DNA from: Stenocarpella maydis
Taxonomy: Eukaryota; Ascomycota; Sordariomycetes; Diaporthales; Diaporthaceae
NCBI GenBank assembly: GCA_002270565.1
Contig: NQMI01000108.1
Span: forward strand, 96,995 to 160,994
Direction of reading: 5' to 3'
Length of the DNA: 64,000 bases
Part shown: piece by piece, positions 44,349 through 56,947 of the stretch
Position numbering within the stretch: position 1 is the first letter of the stretch
How the letters are laid out: each line of letters starts with the position of its first letter
Program-made: the position numbers and the translations under genes
Notes under the pieces: model-generated
Told to the model about the DNA's origin: nothing
Database searches by the model: none
What the model saw: the letters and a program-made list of their open reading frames with translations, nothing else

Positions 44349-45251
44349 ATGGTACGGCCACAGACAATAAATTTCTCTTGGCATGTCCCCAAAATGTTGG
44401 CAGCCACGGATGCAATCAATCGTCTGTGGTTGTTAAGCATGAATCCTGCCAATGTGGAACAGTACAGCGGACCCAGCCCAGATGCGGAGCAAACCAGACT
44501 GCGCAACGCTGTTTCTTCGCTGGGTATGGCACAAGATGATGACCCTTTGGCTTTGGTTATGCCAGCTTACGAGACATTGTGGCGAACAGTGCTATTGGCT
44601 TTTGTCGAGGTTGGCTTCCGGGCTAAGGAGTCGGACAGCGGAATAAAGGATGTCTTGGAGTTGATGGACAGGACAAGGCCAGTTGCGCGTTTGCCAAGGT
44701 AAGACTGTTGTCTTGACTGACAACTGTTCCTTTAAGTTAGGTGTTTGGTTGCAATACGCATGATTAACCCTGCTAACCGGACAATGAAAAAAAGGAAGCC
44801 CTCCGTCTAATCCCGCCCACCAAGCGCATCTACCGGCAGAAAAAAAGCCAATGGTGAGATTCATGCCGCGGATATTGAAGGCTTGCATCACGACGAGCGA
44901 ATATTTAACGCCCCTCTCTCATTCAAGCCTCGCCGTTTCCTATCCAACACGGCCCAGGACCAGAAGGATGCGTTCATACCATTTGGCGCAGGACGCAATA
45001 TGTGTCCGGCTGCCGAGGGATTTGGAGAGAGTATGATAGCATTGCTTATTGTGACATTCCTGCAGCGGTTCGGGACCAGCCTTTGGGGCAGTGCTAAGGG
45101 TGCTCGTGGGCATGGTGAGGATGCTTGCAGGAGCAGGTGGAGGACTGACTACAGTGATACGAGATTGGACGACTTTCCTTTCAATATGTTACCGACTGGG
45201 CGAGGAGATATGGAAGCATGGGTGTTGACTGTGGATCAGGGGGGGGGGTAG
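44349..45251 (+). pseudogene. Cytochrome P450 relic (C-terminal part)
   Basis: The first open piece (44349-44698) includes MPAYETLWR, an I-helix-like segment with the acid-alcohol pair. A GTAAGA donor follows. Past a spacer, EALRLIPPTKRIYR gives the ExxR K-helix, and then FKPRRF and FIPFGAGRNMCPA with the haem-thiolate cysteine, ending at 45251. The N-terminal membrane anchor and roughly the first half of a P450 are missing. The frame fails twice. The splice junction before EALR is out of phase, and a run of seven A at 44840-44846 shifts the reading between QKK and NGEIHAAD. It is therefore probably non-functional. It resembles the short fungal P450s with a PAYETLWR I-helix. Confidence 0.7.
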
Positions 45252-46090
45252 AGGGAGAATGCACATGTCGATATGCCCCTTTTCCCGTCTCCGCCTCGTG
45301 TACGGGCTACCCAGTATAACACCAGGACACTATGCACATTCATAACAATACTCGGCTTACTTAGAAATGCATCTATACTGGACTATCCAGTAAGGCGAAC
45401 GTGGATGGTTGTGTGTTTCAGAATGTCCTGAGCTTGCGACCCCTGCCAGGCCGGTCTTGATACCGATATTGCGAAGGTCAGCGAGGCCTTTGTTGCCGAG
45501 CTCCATCCAGATGTCAGATGAACCTAGGGAGCCTATTTAGATCCCAGATTCAGAAGCAGCAACAAAATAGCTGGCTATGTTATGGTGAAGGAATACCTGG
45601 GCGCAGGGATGCCGAGGAGGTTCAAGACTCGTGGTTCGTACAGAACATGTTGGCACCACAAGACTACGGATCCGAGCAGTTTGGGCCCGAGAGTGTGTGG
45701 GAATTGTGGGAGTGACCTGACAGTCAGATTGTACATGCAGACGGCCAGCCTAATTGACTTGTACATAAATTTTGATGATAAAGCTTAGTTAAAGCGCACT
45801 TGCCATCAAACAGAGGGACGAGGCAGTAAAGCTGTCTGTCTGTCATACACACACACACACACACACACACGGTTTCAGCCTGCAGGAGGATATGGCTGCC
45901 AGGTAATGAACATACAGTAAGTAATCTAGCTTCCAGGCACAGCTTGCCCTTTCATTTCTTGTCTTCTCCATCGGTCTGCGGGACACTGCAGGTGGCCCGT
46001 GCCCCAGGCTGTCAACCAAACCATCCTCCTCCCGTTTGCAGTTCATAAATAACGTGGGAGGCCCACAATCGGCCCCCCCCCTGTTCCGGC
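45252..46090. other. Spacer at the edge of the transposon block
   Basis: A small frame at 45518-45715 (65 residues, rich in Q, W and E) has no partner or motif, and I do not call it a gene. An (AC)n tract lies at 45845-45870. Runs of C at about 46071-46100 mark the junction with the AT-rich block. Confidence 0.5.
45845..45870. repeat. (AC)n microsatellite
   Basis: Thirteen AC dinucleotides, with one TAC start. Confidence 0.9.
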
Positions 46091-46862
46091 CCCCCCCCGC
46101 ATACGCGTGACGCAATATTCGCGTCTAGTAAACCCGCTATAAAAAACTTTAATTCCTTACTAAGGGATTTTTTTCTTATTACCAAACTTCTTCTATAACT
46201 CAACTAGATTATTATAAAGAAATATATAGAAGCTAATATTTATAACGCCCTTATAGCAATAGCTAATAGCATATCTTTAAAGGCTACCTCTAGGTTATAA
46301 TCTATACTTATATTAATACTTCATTATTATCATATAGATATTATTAATTATTATAAAGCTACTAACCCTTAGAAGTATCTTTTTAATTATTAAAAGAACT
46401 AATTAGTACTATTTATTATTAACTAAAATAGCCTAAGCCTTAGGTTAGCTTAATAAAAAAATAAGGACCCTTATAGCCCGCCTTATCTTCCCTTATAAGA
46501 ACTACTATCTCCTAAGGAGGAAGTAGCTAAGATAATTCCTCTCTTATTACTCTAAACTTTAAAACTATAAGAACTAGTAAATTAAAGTAATTTAGGTAAA
46601 AGTAGTAATAAAAGCAAATATTAAGTCTTAATTTAACCTCTTATAATTATTAATAATTAAGTTAATTACTTTAAGTAACTATTAGAATACTAATAAGGAA
46701 GGGATAATAAAAGATTACTTAAAGAGTATACTAATCTTTAGCTATTTATATAATAGCCTTATTAGCTAATTAAATTATAACTTATGAGTATAAACTTCTT
46801 ATATTAAATATATTAATACTTCAAATAGATAACTTAATTTATTAACTATATTTAAAGATAAG
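46091..46862 (+). mobile_element. Possible pogo/Fot1-type transposase remnant (RIP-mutated)
   Basis: Read on the plus strand, about 46205-46400 gives IKKYIEANIYNALIAIANS followed by SLKATSRL and a segment with stops. This looks like the Psq/CENP-B-type helix-turn-helix at the N-terminus of pogo-family transposases. The rest up to the LTR retrotransposon is AT-rich and full of stops. The left boundary, near CGCGTCTAGTAAACCCGC, coincides with the GC-rich side of the junction, but no matching inverted terminal repeat was found. The assignment is tentative. Confidence 0.3.
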
Positions 46863-46867
46863 AGTAT

Positions 46868-47293
46868 TGTTATGAACCTATAGTCATTGGCTGCTGACTA
46901 TTGCAGAAGGCAACGCTTATAGGCCATGGAACAGCTCCTAAAATGTTACCGCGCCCGAATCAGCAGTAAGCTACCCTGGTAGGGTTAGAGTTATAACTAT
47001 GTTGACTAGGAATATAGTCAATATAGGCACATAGGTACTAAAGAGTTGGAATATATATATAGGATATACTTATTATTATAGTAGATAGTTTTCCTAAAGC
47101 GGACTCTTTAGTTATTAATTTAAGTATTTAGTTCTTTTAACTAAATAGCCTTATAGTTTCTAATTATACTCTCTTTATAAACAGTATCTTTATATACTAT
47201 AATTTAGTTAGGTACTACCTCTATGCTGCTCTATTAATATAAATCCTATAGGTTACCTACTAAACCCTATAAAGGTTTGGTGTGATTATTACA
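46868..47293 (+). repeat. 5' LTR of the outer chromovirus
   Basis: Begins TGTTATGAAC and ends GATTATTACA. It matches 56948-57308 plus 57758-57850 along its length, with differences mainly of the C/T and G/A kind. Confidence 0.85.
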
Positions 47294-47329
47294 TTTTGAT
47301 GACTATTGTTTAGAATGGCTATATATGCA

Positions 47330-48600
47330 ACTAATTAAGTAATATAAAGATATAATGTTAACTACTTCTTCTAAGAATAGATAGGCCTAGAGTATAAGTA
47401 CCTAAGAGATAGCCCTATAAATTAGAGCCTTCTAGTAGAAAATTAATTATCTCTATATAGTTTAATAAGCTAAGGCGTATAAAATAAATAAGCTTAGCCC
47501 CTATAAGGGAGATAAGGGGATCCTCTAGGGATTCCTTACTTAGTATTATGCTTACTTTAAGTATTATAAACTTTAATTTGGAATTAAGTATAATAAGATT
47601 ATCTTTACTGGATATTAGCTTAAGGAAAATGCTCTTATTTAGTTTAAACTTACTCTAAAAGACTACTTAGAGAATGATAAGAAGGATTAAGATAATAATA
47701 CTAAAGCTATCTTTAAGAAATATAATAACTTTAAATAAGCCTTAAAAGATGCTTTTATTAATCTGAATAAAGAATAAATTACTAAATATTGGATTATATA
47801 ATTTAAGTATTAAGGCTTAGCTTTTAAGTATACTGCTTATTTTAAGTAACTTATTACGTATATTAGTTAGAGTAATAAAATAATTATAAGCTAGTTTTAT
47901 AAATTACTTAAAGAAGATATAAAGAATGAGCTCTTTAAAGTGGATAGGCCTAAGGAACTTATAGAATATATTCCTATAGTTATATATATTAATAATTACC
48001 TATTTAAATGATAATAGGAGTAATGGTATAAGTATTTTGGAAGCTAATAGAAGCCTTAATATTAACGTAATAATAGAAAGAAATATTATTATAAGAGTAA
48101 TTTTAATGACAATTAGTAATAATGATAAGAAATTGCCTATAGTATCTATTTAGGACCTATGGAATTAAATATAGTATAATGGTGCTTTAATAATAACTAG
48201 AACTGCTATAATTATAAAAGGTTAGGATACTTCTCTAAGGAATATTGCTAACTTAGAAAATAACTATAGAGACCTATTTTAGAAGGATAATAATAGGTTA
48301 ATATAATTATATACAAGGAATAGCCTAAATAATATAGCGATTTACTTAATAAGGAATGCCTAGTATACCTAGAAGGCAATATATCTTGTCTTTATTAACA
48401 TAATCTTTATATGTAATGTTTAATTTACCTTAATAAGAATAAACTTAAGGATTTAGATAACCTATTAATTATTCTTAAAAAAATAGTAGATATTACCCCT
48501 AAGTATAGAACTCTTAATTGGACCTCTTATTTTAATAATTAGTGCTTATTATATCTTTTAGAAAAAGAAGCCTCTAAATAGTTCTTTAAATGACATTAAT
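47330..48600 (+). pseudogene. Gag remnant of the outer chromovirus
   Basis: Lysine/asparagine-rich plus-strand reading with many stops, ending in a CX2C-X4-H-X4-C nucleic-acid-binding knuckle (48204-48248). Its second cysteine and its histidine now read as tyrosine, consistent with G-to-A changes by RIP on the opposite strand. Confidence 0.6.
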
Positions 48601-49329
48601 AAGAAAGATGGTTAGTAATAGAAAGATAAGGATTATTATAAAACATAGTAATAAATAATTGTAATTTATATCGCTTTAAGTACTATAAATAATACCTAAA
48701 GAAATAATAAAGACCCTATATAGAATGCTAATAAATGTGAAAACTTTAATGAGAATCCTAAGAAGTACTTAGGAAAGTGCTAACTAATTGCGTTTAGTAC
48801 TAGTATAACTAGAATTACTATTATAGAAATACCCCTATTATAGGCTATAAAAGAACTATACTAGCCTTCTATTAGAGAAACTAGAGATGAGGCCTGTCTT
48901 TAGCTATAATATCCTAAGTATACCGAGATCTCCTGGATCTTATATATCTAGTATGCTTATTATACTTACTTTTAGGAGAAAGCTAGCTAATCTTTCTTCC
49001 CTAGGAGGTTCTACTTAAGACTTATTAGAAAGACTTATACGTACTTTAAATTTAAGTATTAGAAGATGACTAGTTATAATAAGATTAAAGCTTATATAAT
49101 TATTAAACTAAATACAAATCTATTATTTAGATACTTATAAAGACTTAATAGACTATACGTATATAAGTTAATTAAATGCTCTATATTTAGATGAGAAGCT
49201 TCTATTCTAATATAAAGATATAGAATAATAATATACCTAGTAGTAGTAACGCTTAGTATATAAATGATAAGAATAAGGAAAAGATAATAATTACTTATAG
49301 AGAGATAATAGTTAATTATAAATTACTGG

Positions 49330-49740
49330 TCCCTATATGCAACTTATAGAAGCTATGTACATATTATTCTAAAAGTAGAAATTAATAAAAGAATATATAG
49401 TATACTATTAGATAGTAGTGCTTAGGGTAACTTTATATTATTAAGTATTATTAATAGAGATTAAATCTTGTAGCATTAGAAAGAAGACTCTTATAGACTT
49501 AGTATTATAGAAGATATAAAAGTAGGAGATAGAAATAGAGTAATTCATATAAAGACTAATTATTTATTTATCTTAATATAAGGATATACTACTTTTATAA
49601 CTCTAGATATTATAGATATAGTATATTATAAACTAATCTTAGGACTTCTATAGTTATATTTTTATAATTCTTAAATTAATTAGACTATTAGCTAGATCTT
49701 ATAGGATAATGCTATTCCCTAAAGGAAGGTTATAATTAAT
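49330..49740 (+). pseudogene. Retroviral-type aspartic protease remnant
   Basis: The segment reads ILLDSSA then GNF, corresponding to the LLDSGA active site of Ty3/gypsy proteases. LILGL and the following LYFYN fit the later hydrophobic part of the domain. Stops interrupt it. It lies between Gag and the first inserted LTR copy, as expected for gag-PR-RT order. Confidence 0.55.
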
Positions 49741-50090
49741 ATTATAGGAAGGAGTTATATTATTAAAGATAGTAAATAAATAGTATATTTAAATAAACCT
49801 ATAGATATCTCTATAAGTAGGCAGGAGACCTAGCTTAAGGAAAATAGAGAAGGGTTGAAACCCTTAAGTACCTTATAGAAAGGCTAAAGTTAATTAGGAG
49901 ATTATTACTTCTAGGAGTAGAACAGTGGTTTGCTACAGACTGACCCTTAGAAGCCCCAACCAACCGGTTAATATAATATATACTAGTAATAGATATAGTA
50001 ATACCTTTTTTACTTAAAAGAAAAAAGATAAAAATAAATATAAATAGATTGGTATAAATACTAAGGGAATATTATTAATATATAGGAAAG

Positions 50091-50595
50091 TGTTAAACGG
50101 AACCGCTCAGCAAGGAGTTACCCTAGACTTGCGAGTCAGGCGATTTTCGCTAAGTACGCCCAGTGCGTGCGTGACGCAAGATGAGTTTGGTGACCGTGAG
50201 TCGATTATTTTGGCCTGCATTTGTACCTTAATTTAGACCTCTGCATTACCCTTATTTCTTATCCAAAAAGTATATAACTTAGTTTATTGGATAGCTTGAT
50301 TTCTGAAGTTTATATTTAATTAATTTGGGTATTACTAGGGCTATGGTTGGCTGGTTGCTTGGAACTAAAGATGGTGTGTTAGAAGGGCGAATTTTCCGGC
50401 TTTTGCAAACTTGCACCAGAGCCCACCGCAGCGTGCCCGCGGGTGAGACGATGTCGAAGGGTATATAATGAGGGCTTGCAGAAGCCCAACTGAATTCAAT
50501 ACAAAGTTGTCCAGACCATTCTCAATCGTCCCAATTCGCCTCAGAGCACTATACTGCGACCCTGTTGGAAAACACACACGCTGAATTGAATGCTA
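50091..50595 (+). repeat. LTR copy A of a second family
   Basis: Begins TGTTAAACGGAACC and ends near TATAGTACA just past this interval (about 50610). It is GC-richer and less mutated than its surroundings. It is homologous to copy B (52140-52720, reversed) and copy C (52724-53045). It sits at the protease-RT junction of the outer element, with no clear target duplication. Confidence 0.75.
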
Positions 50596-50689
50596 TTCTA
50601 TAGTACATCTCTTCAGAATAGTAAATAAGACTATAAAATCCTATTTAAACTAAGAATTATATTAAGGTTTTATAAGATCTATGGACTTA

Positions 50690-51900
50690 ATAAAGAATAA
50701 CTATAGGTACTTTATGAATATCTTAATAAAGACCTTAAGATAAAATATATATAACTATTAAAGTTACTTATAGAATACTTAATCCTATTTATACTTAAGA
50801 AGAAGAATAAAATATAATTTTATATTAACTATTAATAACTAAATAATATTATAATTAAGAATTACTACCTCTTACTACGTATTAAAGAGTTATGAAATGG
50901 ACTTAAGGAAGTATACTAATTTATAATACTTAATCTAAAGTATAAGTATAACCTTATCTAAATTAAAAAAGAAAAAGAATAGAAAATGGTATTTATAATA
51001 TATTATGAATACTTTAAGATACTAATTATACTATTTAAGCTTACTAATACCCTAGTATTATTTTAAGAAATAATTAACTTAATCCTTAGTAAATATCTTA
51101 ATTACTTTATTAGTATATACCTGAATAATATTATTATATTTTCTAAAGAGCTTAAAATATATATGGAGTATATTTAGAAAGTACTTTAAAATCTTTTAAA
51201 AGCTAACCTATTTATAGAACTGGAAAATATTATTTCTATATATAGTAAGTTAATTATCTTAGACATATTATTTAATTAAGAGAAATCTAAATATAAGACT
51301 CTCAGATTATAGTAATTAGATATTAGCTTACTCTTATTAATATTAAGAATATATAAAAATTCTAAGGATATGTTAACTTCTATTAATAGTTTATTAAAAA
51401 CTATAGAGAGATCTTATAACCCCTTATAAACCTTATAAAAAAGGATAAACCATTCCTATAAGGAGATATAAAATAAAAAGCATTTAATAAAATTAAGGTA
51501 TAAGTTATCTTAGAATTAGTATTTATAAAAGCGAATCTAAAAATAGAATTTAGAATTGAAATAAGTTTATTGGACTTTACTATTGGAGGGGAAATAAAAT
51601 AAAGAGATAAATAAGAAATATTCTACCTTATTACCTTCTTTTCTGGAAAATTTAATAAACTTAGACTTAACTACTTAATATATAATAAGGAACTTATAGT
51701 AATTATTAAAGCATCCTAAACATGGAAATACTACTTAATTAATACTGAATACCTAATTAAAGTCCATATAAATTATAAAAACTTAATCTAATTTACTATT
51801 ATTAAGAAACCTAATAAATAATGAATCTAATAATTAGAATACTTATCTTACTTTAATATTAAAAATGATCTATGGGAAGGAATTAGAAAATGAATAAGTA
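50690..51900 (+). pseudogene. RT-RNase H remnant, first copy
   Basis: RT landmarks can be followed through the stops. These are ILFILKKKN before the catalytic palm, LNNIIIKNYYLL, the region equivalent to the YxDD motif, and RNase H (YNKELIVIIKA, then HINYKNL). The copy is cut off near 52139 by LTR copy B and has no integrase. Confidence 0.7.
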
Positions 51901-52139
51901 AATATACTTAGTAGATAATCTAATTATATCTAGGAAGCACTCCTTAAGATATATACCCTACTATAAACTAATATAAATAGAAGCCTAGGAAGTAGCAAAT
52001 AATACCTTATAGCTGGCTATAAGGTATTATTCTAAGAGGACTTTATATATAAAGTTAAAAAATATTATAAGAATATTCTAGAACTTAAGAAACTATATAT
52101 ATAAAACATTAAAGGAATTTAATACTATTCTGATGAATA

Positions 52140-52720
52140 TGTGCTATAATAGCATTCAGTTCAGCGTGTGTTTCGGCAGGGTCGCAGTGTAGTGCCCTGA
52201 GGCGAATTCGGACAATTGACAATGGTTTGGACAACTTTGTATTGTATTAAGTTGGGCTTCTGTAAGCCCTCCTTATATACCCTCCGACGTCGTCTCACCC
52301 CTGGGCACGCTGCGGTCGGCTCTGGTGCAAATTTGCAAATGCCGGAAAATTCGCCCTTCCAACACACCATCTTTGGTTCCAAGCAGCCAGCCAACCATAG
52401 CCCTAGCAATGCCCAAATTAAGTACATACAAACTTCAGAAATCAGGCTATCCAATGCACTAAGTCATATACTTTTTGGGTAAGAAATAAGGGTAATGCAG
52501 AGGTCTGAATTAAGGTGCAAATGCAGGCCAAAATAATCGACTCACGGCCACCAAACTCATCTTGCGTCACGCACGCACTGGGCGTACTTAGCGAAAATCG
52601 CCTGACTCGCAAGTCTAGGGTAACTCCTTGCTAGGAAGTCTAGGGTAACTCCTTACAACGAAGTCTAGGGTAACTCCTTGCACGGAGTACCAACGCCCTG
52701 CTGAGCGGTTCCGTTTAACA
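52140..52720 (-). repeat. LTR copy B (inverted), with 3x25-bp tandem repeat
   Basis: The reverse complement begins TGTTAAACGGAACC and ends TATAGCACA. It contains three tandem 25-bp units starting AAGTCTAGGGTAACTCCTT (52611-52635, 52636-52660, 52661-52685), where copy A has one. It is inverted relative to copies A and C, and is followed at 52723 by an undetermined base N. Confidence 0.75.
52611..52685. repeat. 25-bp tandem triplicate inside LTR copy B
   Basis: Three direct units differing only in their last six bases (GCTAGG, ACAACG, GCACGG). They probably arose by local amplification of the single unit seen in copy A. Confidence 0.85.
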
Positions 52721-52723
52721 AAN

Positions 52724-53045
52724 ATTGGATAGCTTGATTTCTGAAGTTTATATGTACTTAATTTGGGTATTGCTAGGGCTATGGTTGGCTAGTTGCTTGG
52801 AACCAAAGATGGTGTGTTGGAAGGGCGAATTTTCCGGCATTTGCAAATTTGCACCAGAGCCTACCGCAGCGTGCCCAGGGGTGAGACGACGTCGGAGGGT
52901 ATATAAGGAGGGCTTACAGAAGCCCAACTTAATTCAATACAAAGTTGTCCAGACCATTGTCAATCGTCCCAATTCGCCTCAGAGCACCATACTGCGACCC
53001 TGCCGAAACACACACACGCTAAACTGAATGCTATTTTATAGCACA
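52724..53045 (+). repeat. LTR copy C, 5'-truncated
   Basis: Starts inside the LTR (ATTGGATAGC, matching copy A near 50298) and ends TATAGCACA. It is nearly the mirror image of part of copy B, separated from it by about 260 bp and the ambiguous base at 52723. It includes an open reading of about 100 codons, which I regard as chance. Confidence 0.7.
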
Positions 53046-53159
53046 ATTCATAAGAGAAAGTATTTTAGGAAAACCTTAATATAGTATTACTATAATATAT
53101 ACAATAGTATTATAGAACACCCTTAAAATTAGGAACTATATTATAGATTTAACCTATTT

Positions 53160-55850
53160 ATAAACTTAATAAGGAATAACTTAAGGTACTTAGGGAGTAC
53201 TTTAATAAGAATCTTAAGAAAGGATTTATTAGACCTTTATAATTACTATTGGAATATCTAATCCTCTTTATACTTAAGAAGAATAGTAAATTATAATTAT
53301 ATATTAATTATTAGTAACTTAATAATATTGTAATTAAGAGCTAATACCCCCTTCCTCTTATTAAGGAACTTAGAGATTAACTTAAAGGAGTAAAATAGTT
53401 TATAGTATTTAACTTAAAGTATAGATATAACCTTATTTAAATTAAAGAAGGAGAAGAATGAAAGATAGCATTTTGAATATACTATAAATATTATAAAATA
53501 ATGATTATGTCTTTTAGATTAATTAATATATTAGCTTTATTTTAACAAATAAGTAACTATATTCTATATAAATATCTGGATATCTTTCGTATTGCCTACC
53601 TAAGTAATATTCTTATTTCCATAGAAAACCTTAAAGATTATAAGAAATATATTAAGTAAGTATTATAGAAGCTTTAAGATATAAACCTTCTTATAGAACT
53701 AGAGAAATATAAATAGTACTTTTGGAAAGTTAACTACCTTAGATATATAATTAAACTAAAAAAGATTAAGATATAAGAAAGCAAAGTTAAAGTAATAAAA
53801 GAATAGCTAATACTAACTAATATTAAGGATATTAGAATAATTCTTAAATATATTAACTTTTATAAATAGTTTATTATATAATATAATAAGATTATAAAAC
53901 CCCTTGTAAACCTTACAAAGAAGGATCTTATATTTAGATAAGTAGAAATAAAATAATAAGCTTTCTAAATACTTAAAGATAAAGTTATCAAAGACTTTAT
54001 ACTAAAAGAAGTAAACCCTAAAAAAGAATTTAAAGTTTATATAGATACCTTAAATGATACTATAGTTAGAGAACCTACCTAGAAAGATAACTAAGATAGA
54101 ATATATATTATTATAAACTTTATTAAGAAATTTAGTAAACTAGAGATTAAATATGCTATATTAGATAAGGAATTTATAGTAATAGTATAGGTATTTGAAG
54201 AATAGTAATAATACTTTATTAAAGCTAAAAAATAAATTAAGCTTTATATGAAATATAAAAGTTTTATAATCTTAATAATAATTAAAACTCTTAATAAATA
54301 ATAAGTTAAATATATAGAGTTTTTATTATAATTTAATATTAAGGTTATTTATATAAATAGAGTTAAGAATGCTAGAGTAGATGCACTTTGTAGAAAACTT
54401 AATTATTAGGATATAGATTTACTTATAGAATGAATAGTATTTAGAGCTTAGGAAGATAGAAGCCTTATCTTCAATTAAGAACTTAATCCTATAATTAAAG
54501 TTAACTTCTAAACCCAAAAGACCCCTATAAATCTAAAGGAATAAAATAAGTTAATCTAAGAAATATATAAAGTACTAATATATAGCTACTAAGGAATTAT
54601 AATAATTATTAAAAGGATTTAGTAAAACTATTAAATTCTCAATCTTAAAAAGAAGGTTAAAGATATCATTAGCAAATGCAACTTATATAATAAAAATAAG
54701 GTTTCTAAATATATACTATTCAGATTATTAAAGCCCCCATTAGTACTTATAACTATATAGTCATCCATTAGTCTAGACTTTATTATTAAGCTACCTCTCT
54801 TATAAGAACTCTTAACTAGAGTACTATATAATAGCTTTTCTAGTAGTCGTTTATAGATTGAGTAAATATATATACTTTATATTATATAAGGAAGCTAGTA
54901 TAATAGAAGAATTTGCATACATATTCTTACGAATTATTATAAGTAATTATAGAATGCTATATGAAATTATTTTAAATAGAGATAAGCTCTTTATATTAAG
55001 TCTCTAGAAGTTATTAATAAAATAACTTAAAGTAAAATATAAGCTCTTAATAATAATATATTTATAAATACATAAATAAATAAAATAAATTAATTAAAAT
55101 ATAAAATAATACCTTCAATACTATATTAACTAGTTATACCATAACTAAGTCACATTACTACTATTAGTATATTTTGCCTATAATAGCGTAGCCTCTAGCA
55201 TAACTAAACAGTTACCTTTCTTTATACTCTATAGATATAAGCCTTAGGTATACTATAAGTTATTACTAGATATTATACTAGTACAATTAGCAGAATAAAA
55301 AGTAATATAAATTAGATAAATCTAATGAGATACTTAGGAAGAACCTTTTTTATATAGAAATGAATAATGAAATATATAAATTAAAAAAGAATTCAGGGAC
55401 TAATTCTTAATAAAAGAGATAAATTTTACCTTATATACTGAAATATTAAAATTAAGTAATTTAATAATAAACCTAATTATAAGAAAATTAGCCCCTTTAA
55501 GATTTTAGAAAAACTTTTAAATACTAATTATAAACTTTTATTACGTAAAGGAATAAGATAGTACTTAACTTTTTATATTTTACTATTACAATTAGCACCT
55601 TAGAATGTAAAACTTAAGATATAGATTAAGATTATTAATAAATATAGTAAGGAATATAAACTAAAAATACTTATAGACTTAAGATAGTATTTAGAAATAA
55701 TGGAATACCTTATTAAATGGAAAGGCTATAACTCTAGTAAGAATATATAGAAACTAGTAGTAAATCTTACCTACTATTATAATAAACTCTAGTGGTATTA
55801 TATATAAGCTATTATAAAATAATCCTTAGAAGCTGGGAAAGTAGCTAAAG
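53160..55850 (+). pseudogene. RT-RNase H-integrase-chromodomain remnant, second copy
   Basis: RT shows LREYFNKNLKKGFIRPL, then ILFILKKN and LNNIVIKS. RNase H shows DKEFIVIV and then NARVDALCRKL. Integrase has a zinc-binding CNLY (originally CX2C) near 54680, then KPPLVLIT and SLDFIIKLPL. The final chromodomain reads EYLIKWKGYNSSKNI at about 55696, typical of chromoviruses, whose chromodomain guides insertion to heterochromatin. Stops are frequent throughout. Confidence 0.75.
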
Positions 55851-56679
55851 GCTATATATATAGTAAGCTATAATGAAATATTATAATAAAACTATCTAAT
55901 GAACCCTGGTTCTTACTATAATTGAAATAAAAGGAATAATTAACTAGAGACTAGTAATAGTACTGATAGCTAATAATTATAATTAGTTATACCCTTAGAG
56001 AAATATAATAATACTAGTTACTCCTCCTAAGCTAATATCCTGAATACTGGTTATACTAAGAAATTACCTTAATGTTAACTAGTTAAAAAGCATGAGGACA
56101 GATGGATACTATATAATTAGTTAGTAAAGGAATGAATAAGGATTAATACTAGTTAAGAAGGATAATGTAAACTTCTATTTTTAATAATAGATTTTAAGTA
56201 CCTAATGAACTACTTATAGGCGCACCCTTATTATAACTAGTACTTATAATTTCGGACTAACTAATACTCTTATTTACTAATAAACTCTAATTAAAAATAC
56301 TAACCTTACCCTTAGAATGTAGCTAAGCCTCTTATATTACTATGTTACTAGCCCCCTTAATGGAACCTTAACTCATAACCTTAGCAGATTGCTTTGCAAT
56401 CTACTTTTACTTAGCTTCAGCCTCCTCTTTTTTTATATAATTAAACTCCTTTATAATATTAAGACCCTAGTATATAGCCCTATATATATAGGCAGACTAT
56501 ATCTTCTTTTATTTTTATAGGTGCTTTAATTTAGCGGTAGAATTATGTAATTACTCCTCCTTAGCTTTAATTTAGTTTTCTAGCTTCTTTTATTAAAGGG
56601 AGATCTTCTAAAGGTTTAATAGAGAAGAATTTAATATATTATAGGATAATAGATTAAGATGAATGTATTTAGTATAGTA

Positions 56680-56790
56680 AAAGGAATCTAGAGGAGATAC
56701 TTGGTAAATGGAAAGGCTATAGTTCTTATAAGTAGAATAGGAAGGCATCTTAATGAAGTTGGCATAAATAATTATAATAAGTATATTATG
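56680..56790 (+). pseudogene. Second chromodomain remnant
   Basis: The segment LEEILGKWKGYSSYK is a second copy of the chromodomain core (compare YLIKWKGYNSS at 55696). It probably is the C-terminus of the outer element's integrase, lying shortly before the purine tract and the 3' LTR. Confidence 0.6.
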
Positions 56791-56947
56791 ATTGGTAATA
56801 GATTCTAGTTCTTGATAACCTTTGGAAATATGAGAACTCTTGACTTTACTTCATATAATGAATTAGGAAGGTATAAATAAGAAATATCATGAACCTAGAT
56901 ACTTATAGGAGTACCTTTGAGGATAAAGGGAGCAAGAAGGGAGATAG

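Noticed and set aside
47294..47330. Primer-binding site after the 5' LTR
   Set aside because: TTTTGATGAC and following bases match no tRNA 3' end that I can recognise; RIP may have destroyed it.
52725..53027. 100-codon frame in LTR copy C
   Set aside because: Lies inside an LTR that also occurs in copies A and B; in A the frame is not kept.
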